Assembly (NCBI RefSeq): GCF_030824435.1
Contig: NZ_JAVBXS010000018.1
Coordinates: forward strand, 62,001-126,000
Length of the DNA: 64,000 bases
Source: Rheinheimera sp.
Lineage (GTDB): Bacteria > Pseudomonadota > Gammaproteobacteria > Enterobacterales > Alteromonadaceae
Direction of reading: 5' to 3'
Positions 55,342-64,000 of the stretch are shown here, piece by piece; positions within the stretch are counted from its first letter, which is position 1; the number at the start of each line of letters is the position of its first letter. The notes under the pieces were generated by a model. It saw only the letters and a list, made by a program, of their open reading frames with translations, was not told the origin of the DNA and searched no databases. The position numbers and the translations under genes are program-made.

Positions 55342-57210
55342 ATGCAACTCACCAAATCAACACTGGCACTGGCAGTTACTTTAGCACTGCTTGGCGCTTG
55401 TTCGCCGGCCGAACAACCAGCCAATAACCAGGCAGCTACACAACCAAGCGCTGAACAAAGTGCACAAAAAGACCAAACAGCCGCCACTCAAACTGAAAGC
55501 GAAAAACTGAATGCTTTTTTTGAAGAAGCATTTATGGCGCAAATCCAGTTAAGCCCAACCAGCATGACCGGCCTTGGCATCAAGCAGGATTATGACAAGT
55601 GGGATGCTTTTACCGATGAGCAGGAAGATAAAGAGCTGGCGCTGACCAAAGCGCAGCTTGAGAAGCTGAAAACTTTTAATGTGGATGCTTTGGACGCGCA
55701 GAGCAAACTCAGTTATCAGCTGTTTAAACAACAACTTGAAGATAATATTGCCGATGACAAATGGCGTTTATACAACTATCCGGTCAACCAGATGTATGGT
55801 TACCATTCGATGGTGCCGTCATTATTGATAAACCAGCACAGCATCGACAACGAAGCTGACGCCAAAGCTTATATTGCCCGCTTAAACGGTATTTTACCTT
55901 TGTTCCAGCAGGTTACAGTCCAGCTGGATAAAAGAGCCGAACTTGGTATTATTCCACCAAAATTTGTGTTTCCACACGCCATCAGCGCCAGCAAAAATGT
56001 CATCACCGGCGCCCCTTTTGGTGAAGGTGCTGACAGCACTTTACTGGAAGATTTCCGCGGTAAAGTGAATAAACTCAGCATTGACGACGCCGCCAAACAG
56101 CTGCTGCTTAAAGAAGCTGAAGTGGCGCTGGTCAGCAGTGTAAAACCTGCTTATGAGCATTTAATTAATCATTTAACGGCGCTTGAAACCAAAGCTGGTA
56201 CTGATGATGGGGTTTGGCGTTTTAAAGATGGCGCGGAGTTTTATAACAATGCCCTGAAACGCACCACCACCACCAACATGACAGCCGACCAAATTCACGA
56301 GCTTGGTTTAGCTGAAGTGGCGCGTATTCATGCTGAAATGAATGCCATAATGCAAAAGGTTGGTTTTAAAGGTGATTTACAGGCGTTTTTTGCTTTTATG
56401 CGGGAAGACGCGCAGTTTTATTACCCGGACAACGCCGAAGGTAAAGCAGCTTATTTAGCTGAAGCCACTCGGGTGATTGACGTGATGAAAGGTAAACTGG
56501 ACGAGCTGTTCCTGGTCAAACCTAAAGCCGATATGGTGGTCAAAGCGGTAGAGCCTTTCCGTGAACAATCTGCCGGTAAAGCCTTTTACGAACAACCATC
56601 CATGGATGGTTCGCGCCCAGGTATTTATTACGCCAATCTGTACCGCATGAAAGGCATGCCAAAATACGAACTGGAAGCTTTGGCTTACCATGAAGGTATT
56701 CCTGGCCACCATATGCAAATTGCCATTTCACAAGAACTGGAAAACGTGCCTAAGTTCCGTAAGTTTGGTGGTTACACCGCTTATATTGAAGGTTGGGGTT
56801 TATACACTGAGTTATTGCCAAAAGAAATTGGCATGTATCAGGACCCCTACTCTGACTTTGGCCGTTTAGCCATGGAACTGTGGCGCGCTTGCCGTCTGGT
56901 AGTCGACACCGGTATTCACGCTAAAAAGTGGACCCGGGATGAAGCCATTGCTTATCTGGCGAAAAACACCCCCAACGCAGCTTCTGAACAAGTGAACGCC
57001 ATTGAACGTTATATTGTAATGCCGTCACAAGCCACAGCTTACAAAATTGGCATGATCAAAATTGTACAGCTGCGTGAAAAAGCCAAAACGGAGCTCGGCG
57101 ACAAATTTGATATCCGCGATTTCCACGACGTGGTACTGAAAAACGGTGCTGTGCCGCTGGATGTACTGGAAATGCTGGTCGACGACTATATCAAAGCCAA
57201 AAAAGCTTAA
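55342..57210 (+). CDS. DUF885-family lipoprotein metallopeptidase
   Basis: A 622-residue predicted lipoprotein (lipobox LLGAC, Cys20). The C-terminal half has AYHEGIPGHHMQIAI (His450, Glu451, His456), the zinc-binding motif of the DUF885 family, then GGYTAYIEGWGLYTELLPKE. Such proteins are thought to be periplasmic carboxypeptidase-like enzymes that cut peptides. A low-complexity Gln/Ala/Thr linker follows the lipid cysteine. It is a single gene with a terminator directly after it. Confidence 0.88.
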   Translation: MQLTKSTLALAVTLALLGACSPAEQPANNQAATQPSAEQSAQKDQTAATQTESEKLNAFFEEAFMAQIQLSPTSMTGLGIKQDYDKWDAFTDEQEDKELALTKAQLEKLKTFNVDALDAQSKLSYQLFKQQLEDNIADDKWRLYNYPVNQMYGYHSMVPSLLINQHSIDNEADAKAYIARLNGILPLFQQVTVQLDKRAELGIIPPKFVFPHAISASKNVITGAPFGEGADSTLLEDFRGKVNKLSIDDAAKQLLLKEAEVALVSSVKPAYEHLINHLTALETKAGTDDGVWRFKDGAEFYNNALKRTTTTNMTADQIHELGLAEVARIHAEMNAIMQKVGFKGDLQAFFAFMREDAQFYYPDNAEGKAAYLAEATRVIDVMKGKLDELFLVKPKADMVVKAVEPFREQSAGKAFYEQPSMDGSRPGIYYANLYRMKGMPKYELEALAYHEGIPGHHMQIAISQELENVPKFRKFGGYTAYIEGWGLYTELLPKEIGMYQDPYSDFGRLAMELWRACRLVVDTGIHAKKWTRDEAIAYLAKNTPNAASEQVNAIERYIVMPSQATAYKIGMIKIVQLREKAKTELGDKFDIRDFHDVVLKNGAVPLDVLEMLVDDYIKAKKA

Positions 57211-57237
57211 TTCAGTCTGCTATATAGCTCTTGTTAA

Positions 57238-57266
57238 AACGCCGCTTTATAGCGGCGTTTTTTTTA
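57238..57266 (+). terminator. Terminator after the DUF885 gene
   Basis: AACGCCGCT, a TTAT loop and AGCGGCGTT are followed by a long T-run. Confidence 0.92.
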
Positions 57267-57475
57267 TGTAAAGGACGACGGCGGGATCTCAGCATACCAA
57301 CAGTTTGGCCTGCTGCCGTAATTGCGCCTCGCGATCTGCAATAGGCCGGTGTGAAAATCAAATGGCTGAAAATCCACGCAGAATATCAAGCAACACCAGC
57401 CATAACGCTGAATAAGCTTGCATCAAAAGTGCGCTATTGCGTATGCTCCGGCTAAACAACCTATTGGAAATTCAG

Positions 57476-58441
57476 ATGATTACCCTTCATCTCTACGAGC
57501 CGGAAACTGGCCAGTGGCACAATGGCGATCGCAGTCTGCTGGATTTGCCTTTACATGGTGATCAAAAACTCTGGGTCAATTTGTCTAACGCCAGCTATCT
57601 GGAACAACAACAGTTGCTGAAAGACTTTGGTATTCATCCGGAAATTGCCGAAGATTATCTGCGTGAACGCCATCCACCTAAACTGGAAAGTTCCAACGGT
57701 TTTACCCTGATGATTTTGCGGGCTTATGCCGGCAAAGACTTTCGTGACTACCCGGGGCACGCCCAGTTAAGCTTATTATTTTCCAATCAGGTGCTGCTGT
57801 ATAAATGCCAGTTGCCGGAGCAGGATTACCCTTATGCCCTGCCGTCTTTTGACGTCAACAAACCTATGATGCCTATTACCGACTGGATCAAACACTATAT
57901 TCATGCGGTGTCGGCCAGTTATCTGGAAAAACTGATCAACTTTGAAGATGAACTCAGCGAGTTTGAAGATGCCATGCTAAACCATGGCGACGACCATAAA
58001 ATGGCGCAAATCATGCGTTATCGTTCAGTGTTCCGTAAACTGGATCGCAACCTGTCGTATCAAAAAGAAATGTTTGCCGACTTGTTATTGCAGGAGCAGG
58101 AACATTTATTAAAAACCCAGTTCCAGCAAGTAGAACTGCGTGATTTTTATGAAAAATTTGAACGCCTGCACAGCATGACGCAAATGTATTATGACCAGTT
58201 AGGTGATTTGGTCAGCGGTTATATGTCCACCTCCAACCATCAGATCAACGAAAGAATGAAACTGCTGACTATGGTGTCCGCCGTGTTTATCCCTCTGACA
58301 TTTATTGTGGGTGTGTACGGCATGAACTTTGACAATATGCCGGAGCTGCGTCTGGAAACCGGTTATTACTGGACCTTAGCCGGCATGGCGGCATTGGCAT
58401 TTGGCATGATGCTCGGTTTTAAAATTAAACGCTGGTGGTAG
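57476..58441 (+). CDS. CorA/ZntB-family divalent cation transporter
   Basis: A protein of about 321 residues: cytoplasmic N-terminal domain with long helices, then two C-terminal transmembrane helices. YGMNFDNMPEL (around residues 280-290) carries the GMN selectivity motif of CorA magnesium channels; the YYWTLAGMAALAFGMMLGFK helix and the KRWW end are typical. The extra acidic loop could be Mg, Co or Zn specific; ZntB-type activity is not excluded. ATG 57476 is preferred to 57437 since GGAA precedes it and the domain begins there. Confidence 0.88.
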   Translation: MITLHLYEPETGQWHNGDRSLLDLPLHGDQKLWVNLSNASYLEQQQLLKDFGIHPEIAEDYLRERHPPKLESSNGFTLMILRAYAGKDFRDYPGHAQLSLLFSNQVLLYKCQLPEQDYPYALPSFDVNKPMMPITDWIKHYIHAVSASYLEKLINFEDELSEFEDAMLNHGDDHKMAQIMRYRSVFRKLDRNLSYQKEMFADLLLQEQEHLLKTQFQQVELRDFYEKFERLHSMTQMYYDQLGDLVSGYMSTSNHQINERMKLLTMVSAVFIPLTFIVGVYGMNFDNMPELRLETGYYWTLAGMAALAFGMMLGFKIKRWW

Positions 58442-58609
58442 GCTGGAGTTAAAGTCCGGCATTGCTGCTTTAGCCTTTGGTGCTTTTGATAAAAAATCGC
58501 AAAAATGTCGTTGAATTGACTATAAAACAACAGGGTGGCTGCGGTATCATCGCGCCTCTTTTTAGAACCGGTCTGGCAAACGCCAGAACGTCGTTTGCAC
58601 GGGGTGGGC

Positions 58610-59959
58610 ATGGCTGAAAATCAACTGCTGGATATCAAAGAAATCGTACGCGATAGCTTCGACGAGCAGGAAGTTGAACAGCTTGGTGTCAAACTCAGTG
58701 CGCTGGAGCCGGAAGAAATTGCCGTTGCGCTGGAGGCCATGCCGCTGGAGCAGCGGATCAGCACCTGGCAAAGCCTGCATCCGGACGAGCAGGTTCATGC
58801 CCTCACTTACATGCGCGACGACGCGCGTGAAAACATCTTTAAACAGCTGGATGACCACGAACTGTCGGCTTTGGTTGAACAGCTGGATGTTGACGATCTG
58901 ATTGAAATGCTGGACGAACTGCCAGCTGCTGTTTATCAGGAAGCCTGCTCTAAACTGGATGCCAGCGAAAAACTCTGGCTTGCCACTGCCCTTGCTTACA
59001 CCGACGAGCAGTGTGGCCGTTATGCTGACCACGACGTATTAACCATCCGCAATAACGCCAAAGTGCGCGATGCCATCCGGCTTTTTAAAAAACTCAATGA
59101 AGACGCTGAATACCACGACGCTTTGATGGTGGTTGACCGCACCGGCCGTTATGTTGGTTTGTTATTGGCGACCAATATTCTGGGCCAACCCAGTCACTTG
59201 CCGTTGGTTGAGTTTATTGATGATGAAGCGCCTGTGGTGGAAGGTGTGATGGATTTGGATCAGGGCTCAGACATAGTGGCGCGTTCAGGTTACACCGCCC
59301 TGGCTGTGATTGACGATGAAGGCAAATTATTGGGCCGTATTTCGATAGGTGAAGCGCTGGAAAACGTGCGCCGTAGCCTGGAAAGCCAGTTTATGCACAC
59401 CGCCGGTCTCGATGAAACCGAAGATTTGTTTGCGCCTGTGCTCAACAGTGCCAAACGCCGTGCTATCTGGCTCGGCATTAACCTCTTAACTGCATTTTTA
59501 GCCGCCTGGACTATCGGTCTGTTTGAAGCCACTTTGCAACAAGTGGTGGCACTGGCGGTACTGATGCCTATTGTTGCCAGTATGGGCGGTATTGCCGGCA
59601 GTCAGACCTTAACCCTGATTATCCGGGGTTTAGCCCTTGGCCAGATTACACCACAAACCTACTGGACTTTATTACGCAAAGAGCTGGGTGTTGGCCTGAT
59701 TAACGGGGTGCTCTGGGCCGCTGTGATAGCAGTAGTCACCTACTTCTGGTTTGGCGATATGATCATCGGCACTGTGATTGGTCTCGCCATTATCATCAAT
59801 ATTCTGGTGGCAGCAGCTTCAGGTGTGGTGATCCCGGTCTGGCTGGAAAAAGCCAAAATAGACCCGGCTTTGTCAGGTTCAGTAATTTTAACCACCATCA
59901 CCGATGTGATTGGTTTTTTTGTTTTCCTCGGGCTTGGCACCCTGCTGCTGTTACCCTGA
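58610..59959 (+). CDS. mgtE: Magnesium transporter MgtE
   Basis: A protein of about 449 residues with the MgtE N domain (repeats such as ALEAMPLEQRISTWQSLHPDEQ), tandem CBS domains (about residues 130-255, DHDVLTIRNNAKVRDAIRLF and GYTALAVIDDEGKLLGRIS) and five C-terminal helices. VLMPIVASMGGIAGSQTLTL is the ion-pore region. It imports Mg2+ with cytoplasmic Mg sensing. ATG 58610 has GGGGTGG directly upstream and matches the family. It is adjacent to the CorA-type gene, suggesting paired magnesium uptake. Confidence 0.93.
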   Translation: MAENQLLDIKEIVRDSFDEQEVEQLGVKLSALEPEEIAVALEAMPLEQRISTWQSLHPDEQVHALTYMRDDARENIFKQLDDHELSALVEQLDVDDLIEMLDELPAAVYQEACSKLDASEKLWLATALAYTDEQCGRYADHDVLTIRNNAKVRDAIRLFKKLNEDAEYHDALMVVDRTGRYVGLLLATNILGQPSHLPLVEFIDDEAPVVEGVMDLDQGSDIVARSGYTALAVIDDEGKLLGRISIGEALENVRRSLESQFMHTAGLDETEDLFAPVLNSAKRRAIWLGINLLTAFLAAWTIGLFEATLQQVVALAVLMPIVASMGGIAGSQTLTLIIRGLALGQITPQTYWTLLRKELGVGLINGVLWAAVIAVVTYFWFGDMIIGTVIGLAIIINILVAAASGVVIPVWLEKAKIDPALSGSVILTTITDVIGFFVFLGLGTLLLLP

Positions 59960-60070
59960 CAGTCAAATTTAAAAAAACATCAGAAAACCAATAGCTTTGC
60001 TGTTAATTCACAATAGCATCACTACAATATCAGCTGGACAGCGTCAGGCTGACAATAGCCCGGAGTTTGA

Positions 60071-60988
60071 ATGAAGATCGCTTTGTTATCACGCAACGCT
60101 GAGCTCTATTCCACCAAAAGACTGGTGGAAGCTGCCATAGCACGGGGCCATCAGGTTGAAGTGATAGATCCTATTTTGTGTTACATGAATATCAACCACA
60201 ACGCCTTGTCCATTCATTATCGTGGTGAAGCCTTAACTGGGTTTGACGCTGTGATCCCCCGTATTGGCGCTTCGATCACTTTTTATGGCAGCGCTGTACT
60301 GCGGCAGTTTGAAATGATGAATGTGTATTGTCTGAATAACGCCGCCGCTATTGGCCGGGCCCGCGACAAACTGAATTCATTGCAATTATTGGCCCGCGAC
60401 GGTATTGGCTTGCCCATCACTGGTTTTGCCGATAAACCAGGTGATATTCCCGATTTAATTGAAATGGTTGGTGGCGCCCCGCTGGTCATTAAACTGCTCG
60501 AAGGCACCCAGGGTATAGGTGTAGTACTTGCCGAGACCAGAACAGCAGCAGAAAGCGTGATAGAAGCTTTTATGGGACTGAATGCCAATATTCTGGTGCA
60601 GGAATATATCCGCGAGGCCAAAGGCGCCGATATCCGCTGTTTTGTCATTGGCAATAAAGTCGTTGCCGCGATGAAACGCCAGGCCAAAGAAGGTGAATTC
60701 CGCTCCAATTTACACAGAGGCGGCACCGCCACTAAAGTAAAACTCAGTAAAGCCGAACGCCAGACCGCGCTCAAAGCCGCCCGTTGTATGGGGCTGAATG
60801 TGGCAGGTGTGGATATTTTGCGTTCCAACAATGGCCCTGTGGTGATGGAAGTAAACAGTTCACCCGGCCTTGAAGGTATTGAAGCCGCCAGCGAAATTGA
60901 TGTGGCAGATGCGATGATTGACTATCTGGAGCAACAGGTGCAACGTCATCAACAAAAAGCGCTTGATAAAAATATGGATAAATTCTGA
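60071..60988 (+). CDS. rimK: Ribosomal protein S6--L-glutamate ligase RimK
   Basis: A 305-residue ATP-grasp ligase that adds glutamates to the C-terminus of ribosomal protein S6. [18 protein letters not shown] is the ATP loop, [19 protein letters not shown] and [15 protein letters not shown] the nucleotide and Mg sites. Length is normal for the family. It shares an ATGA overlap with the aspartoacylase-like gene after it, so the two are translated together. Confidence 0.92.
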   Translation: MKIALLSRNAELYSTKRLVEAAIARGHQVEVIDPILCYMNINHNALSIHYRGEALTGFDAVIPRIGASITFYGSAVLRQFEMMNVYCLNNAAAIGRARDKLNSLQLLARDGIGLPITGFADKPGDIPDLIEMVGGAPLVIKLLEGTQGIGVVLAETRTAAESVIEAFMGLNANILVQEYIREAKGADIRCFVIGNKVVAAMKRQAKEGEFRSNLHRGGTATKVKLSKAERQTALKAARCMGLNVAGVDILRSNNGPVVMEVNSSPGLEGIEAASEIDVADAMIDYLEQQVQRHQQKALDKNMDKF

Positions 60989-62073
60989 TGACTGAATCAG
61001 ATCTGACCCGTGCCACAACCCCGTTAAGCCAGGCCGAACCTTTTGAATTTGGTGACAGTTTTATTGCACCTGGCAACAGAGCTGTGGTCGATATTCCTTT
61101 TGGCAAACTTTATACCCACACTGAACTCAATATCGGTGCTCATGTCATTCATGGCAAAAGGCCGGGGCCGGTGTTGCTGATCACAGCGGCTTTACATGGT
61201 GATGAAATTAACGGTGTTGAAATTTGCCGGCGTTTATTAAAGCTACCAAAAATCAATACCTTGCGCGGCACTTTAATAGTGGTTCCCATCGTCAACACTT
61301 ATGGATTTGTGCAGCAGTCACGTTATTTACCCGACAGACGCGATTTAAACCGCAGTTTCCCAGGCAGTGAAAAAGGTTCACTCGGCAGCCGGATGGCCTG
61401 GCAATTTACCGATCGTATCTTAAAAAAATGCACCCATGTGATTGATTTACATACCGGCGCTATTCACCGTTCTAACCTGCCGCAGGTACGCGCCACTTCC
61501 CGCGATAAAGTGTCATTAAAAATGGCGGAAAGTTTTAATGCGCCCATTATTATCAAAGCCGCAAGCCGCGACGGTACTATGCGCGGCACCGCCAATAATC
61601 TGGGTATTCCTATTATTTTGTATGAAGCCGGTGAAGCACTGCGGTTTGACGAGCAGTCGATCAAAATTGGTGTGCGCGGCATCGTTAACGTGATGCACAG
61701 CCTGGGTATGTTGCGCTCTGTGCGTAAACAGGAAAAAACCCAATCGTTGTTTTCGAAAAAAAGTAGCTGGGTACGTGCCGAGCATGACGGTATTGCCCGT
61801 TATTATTTTGGCCTGGGGCAAAAAGTGGAGGTGGGTGATGTACTGGCCCATATTTATTCGCCCTACTCCGACTTTGAAGTGGCCGTTACCGCCACTTTTA
61901 GCGGCATTATTATTGGCCGTAATAACTTACCGCTGATTAACGAAGGTGAAGCTTTGTTTCATATTGCTGAAGTCAGTGAACTGGCCGAAGCTGAAAAAAC
62001 CATAGACGCGATTAGCGACGAAGTGGACAGTGCTATGCCGGCGGTACTCGGCGGCGAATTTGGTTTGGTGTAA
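60988..62073 (+). CDS. Succinylglutamate desuccinylase/aspartoacylase-family hydrolase
   Basis: A 361-residue zinc-dependent amidohydrolase of the M14/AstE-ASPA group. AALHGDEINGVEIC (His70, Glu73) and VIDLHTG (His155) supply the zinc ligands; SRYLPDRRDLNRSFPG binds substrate. A biotinyl/lipoyl-like C-terminal part (ARYYFGLGQKVEVGDVLAHI) follows. Translated with rimK, it may reverse or edit a RimK-type amino-acid addition, which is inference. A bidirectional terminator lies downstream. Confidence 0.88.
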   Translation: MTESDLTRATTPLSQAEPFEFGDSFIAPGNRAVVDIPFGKLYTHTELNIGAHVIHGKRPGPVLLITAALHGDEINGVEICRRLLKLPKINTLRGTLIVVPIVNTYGFVQQSRYLPDRRDLNRSFPGSEKGSLGSRMAWQFTDRILKKCTHVIDLHTGAIHRSNLPQVRATSRDKVSLKMAESFNAPIIIKAASRDGTMRGTANNLGIPIILYEAGEALRFDEQSIKIGVRGIVNVMHSLGMLRSVRKQEKTQSLFSKKSSWVRAEHDGIARYYFGLGQKVEVGDVLAHIYSPYSDFEVAVTATFSGIIIGRNNLPLINEGEALFHIAEVSELAEAEKTIDAISDEVDSAMPAVLGGEFGLV

Positions 62074-62093
62074 CAGCTAAAATCCACAACAGC

Positions 62094-62120
62094 AAAAAGC
62101 CCGCATAAAGCGGGCTTTTT
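62094..62120. terminator. Bidirectional terminator between the rimK operon and the YggN-like gene
   Basis: AAAAAGCCCGC, an ATAAA loop and GCGGGCTTTTT form a perfect stem with T-runs on both strands. Confidence 0.92.
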
Positions 62121-62146
62121 GTTGTGATAAAACAACCAGGGTCGGA

Positions 62147-62905
62147 TTATTTTGCAATCACCACATCATAATCCCTTAATTTAGGCACCTGCTGTTGTAA
62201 CTGGGTTTCAATATCATCAAGTTCACGCAGGCGCTGGCAAAACAAAGCGGACTTGTCCTCCAGCTCTTCAGCTTTGGCATCCAAACCTAAATTAATTTTG
62301 CTGATCAACTGCTCAACACTTTGCCAGTCCTGACTTTCACTGCGTTCAAAGTTGTCGTCGGTTTGCCGCAGCGCGTCACGTAAAGCGCCCCACACAGCAC
62401 CTACGGTATTTTTGGCAAGGGATGTCAGGTTTTCTTTCAACTCTCCATGTAAAAAAGCATCCATTTCATTCAGGCTTTGTGGCGCCAGATAAAAATGCTC
62501 TCCACTGCGGACAAAACGCGACATCAGCTGATAAGTGGTTTCCCGCACCAGCGCCTGCCATTCTTCCTGCTGGCTTTCATTACCCACGCCAATCAGCATG
62601 CCTTCAATGGCCGATAAACCAAGCTCAACGCTGTCGACTGCAATAGCAACAACCTGAGGCACAAACTTACGCATGCCCTGACTGTATTGCTCCAGCAGCA
62701 AGGTATCTTGTGTGGACAAGCTGATCCACTGACCTTGAATAAACAACTGTTTGTCGTCATTGATCTGAAATTGAGTTCGGTCGTCCGTTAACACCCGGAT
62801 TTGTTCAGGGGAGATCAGGATGCCATGCCGAAACGCCATCTGGCATTCATTGGCGCTACTGACTGTTGCATAAAATAACAATACAAAAAGCAGAACAAGT
62901 TGCAA
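62147..62905 (-). CDS. YggN-like DUF2884 exported protein
   Basis: A 252-residue exported protein; signal peptide LVLLFVLLFYATVSSA, then NECQMAFRHGILISPEQIRV that matches the start of DUF2884 (YggN) proteins. The rest is helical, with an acidic coiled region and conserved Cys near the end (FCQRLRELDDIETQLQQQVP). Periplasmic; function unknown. The start is supported by the signal peptide. Confidence 0.8.
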   Translation of the reverse strand: MQLVLLFVLLFYATVSSANECQMAFRHGILISPEQIRVLTDDRTQFQINDDKQLFIQGQWISLSTQDTLLLEQYSQGMRKFVPQVVAIAVDSVELGLSAIEGMLIGVGNESQQEEWQALVRETTYQLMSRFVRSGEHFYLAPQSLNEMDAFLHGELKENLTSLAKNTVGAVWGALRDALRQTDDNFERSESQDWQSVEQLISKINLGLDAKAEELEDKSALFCQRLRELDDIETQLQQQVPKLRDYDVVIAK

Positions 62906-63029
62906 TCGCCACCCCAGCAGCTACAAAGCAGAATAAAGAAAAGTCAGAATAACAAAAATACATCCGGACTACATCGGCTGGCGTCGCAGCAGAACATCCG
63001 TTGGTCTGAGTAATGAGAGGACGTCAGAT

Positions 63030-64000
63030 TTACAGCAACGGATCCAGTTTTAACGCTGCTTCAACAAGCTTAATCATGCTGGGTCCATGCTCTCTTTTGG
63101 TTGTTAACCTTTCGGTACCAAGCAGCACTTCTACCCCGGCGTACAACTGTTGTTTGACCAACACCGCAGCCTCCGCCATCAAACCCAGCTTTTGTTGTTC
63201 CAGTCTTTTGATATCCTCAATCAAAGCAACAGCCACAGTTCTTTGTGCTTCAAACTCTTCGATAAAGGCATTAATGTGCTCATTGGTGGCATCCGATTTT
63301 TCCAGCTTTTTCAGCTCATCAATGCCTTGTTTAATTTGTTCCATCTCAAGTTTTATGGACGCTACATTCTGGCGCAGTGCTTGTTGCTTCTCGACAACTG
63401 GGTCGACTCTGCGATTCAGATTGAGTTTCAGTGAACTTTCAGACGGCGAACCCAACACCCCGGCTTTGATACCTAAATCCAGATAAAAATTACCGCCAAC
63501 CACTTTACCCGTTAATTTGTCTTCAGGACCTGCCACCACCATACGGGCGGCAACTTTACAGTGATTGATCTGTTTTGCCGCGTGAAAATCACCACCGGCG
63601 TCAATTTCGGCATATTGTGCCAAAGTACAACGTACATCTCCTTTGGCTTTAACCACTGTACTAAAGAGTTCTTCGTTATCTTCTTCGCTCGCCAGCTGAT
63701 GACCAATGACAGAGCCACCAATTGAAACGTCGCCACCGGACTCAATCAAAGCCCCTTCCATAGTGCCTTTGATAAACACATTACCACCGGCTATCACTTT
63801 CATACTTTCGGTGACATCACCATTCACGATCACAGCACCTTTAAACTGAATGTGACCTGTTGATAAATCTACTTTTTTGACAGCATAAACTTCATCAACA
63901 GCAGCGCCGGCTTCCAGCACCCGCGGCATGCCATCACGAGTGGCCAATAATAGATCCGGATCAGACGGACTGACTTCTGCACCTTCACCAGGCTTCCACT
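63030..64000 (-). CDS. FapA/DUF342-family protein (5' part cut by window edge)
   Basis: An open minus-strand frame enters from the right edge and ends at 63030 (at least 323 residues). VKKVDLSTGHIQFKGAVIVN, GGNVFIKGTMEGALIESGGD and GDVRCTLAQYAEIDAGGDF are the right-handed beta-solenoid repeats of DUF342/FapA proteins. A coiled coil follows (about 200 residues before the stop to 100 before: LRQNVASIKLEMEQIKQGID). The family may take part in polar or flagellar organisation. The true start lies outside the window; a TTG at 63947 is only an internal codon. Confidence 0.88.
   Translation of the reverse strand, partial: WKPGEGAEVSPSDPDLLLATRDGMPRVLEAGAAVDEVYAVKKVDLSTGHIQFKGAVIVNGDVTESMKVIAGGNVFIKGTMEGALIESGGDVSIGGSVIGHQLASEEDNEELFSTVVKAKGDVRCTLAQYAEIDAGGDFHAAKQINHCKVAARMVVAGPEDKLTGKVVGGNFYLDLGIKAGVLGSPSESSLKLNLNRRVDPVVEKQQALRQNVASIKLEMEQIKQGIDELKKLEKSDATNEHINAFIEEFEAQRTVAVALIEDIKRLEQQKLGLMAEAAVLVKQQLYAGVEVLLGTERLTTKREHGPSMIKLVEAALKLDPLL

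Overview
The window looks like a chromosomal segment of a free-living, probably aquatic gammaproteobacterium of the Alteromonadales/Chromatiales type; Rheinheimera or a close relative is my best guess. This is inferred from gene content: a PEP-CTERM/exosortase polysaccharide cluster with prsT, prsK and prsR, a six-gene DUF3450/ExbB/ExbD/TonB/TPR operon, and an E. coli-like gene order (tktA-epd-pgk-fba, metK, rsmE-gshB-yqgE-ruvX, pilT/pilU-yggS-proC-yggT-yggU-rdgB-hemW). No rRNA, tRNA, CRISPR array, insertion sequence or prophage gene was seen.

Positions 1-28690 are the right-hand part of an extracellular polysaccharide and protein-sorting locus. It holds a heparinase-like lyase cut by the left edge, a TPR protein, a GT4 glycosyltransferase, an asparagine-synthase-like amidotransferase without its glutaminase cysteine, a NodB-type deacetylase, two FemAB/GNAT-fold transferases and a DegT-like PLP enzyme. 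These are followed by the paired exosortase-A-associated alpha/beta hydrolases, a PL14-like lyase, a type III PLP decarboxylase, an acyl-CoA-ligase-like enzyme, a free-standing acyl carrier protein and the PrsT TPR lipoprotein. After an 816-bp gene-free stretch come a PEP-CTERM protein, a ThiF-like E1 enzyme, a GNAT acyltransferase of the exosortase-associated family, a patatin and a secreted trypsin-like protease, then the sensor kinase PrsK and the sigma-54 activator PrsR. The PEP-CTERM gene has a textbook sigma-54 promoter (21278-21292), which ties it to PrsK/PrsR by sequence. No exosortase gene (xrtA/epsH) lies inside the window; it should lie to the left.

Positions 28889-33853 are a compact minus-strand operon for a TonB energy-transduction system of the TtpC type. 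Positions 34092-39550 are central carbon metabolism on the minus strand (tktA, epd, pgk, class II aldolase). metK and an AbgT-family transporter follow on the plus strand, then a minus-strand two-gene ABC-2 exporter with a 15-bp tandem repeat (x4) abutting its stop codon.

Positions 45095-62073 are mostly housekeeping genes on the plus strand: rsmE, gshB, yqgE, ruvX, a DUF1653 gene, yggS, proC, yggT, yggU, a DUF4426 gene, rdgB, hemW, a DUF885 lipoprotein peptidase, a CorA/ZntB-like transporter, mgtE, rimK and an aspartoacylase-like hydrolase. The twitching ATPases pilT and pilU are divergent from yggS. The window ends with a YggN-like (DUF2884) gene and a FapA/DUF342 gene cut by the right edge. 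Several starts were moved inward where a Shine-Dalgarno sequence, signal peptide or family length supported it.
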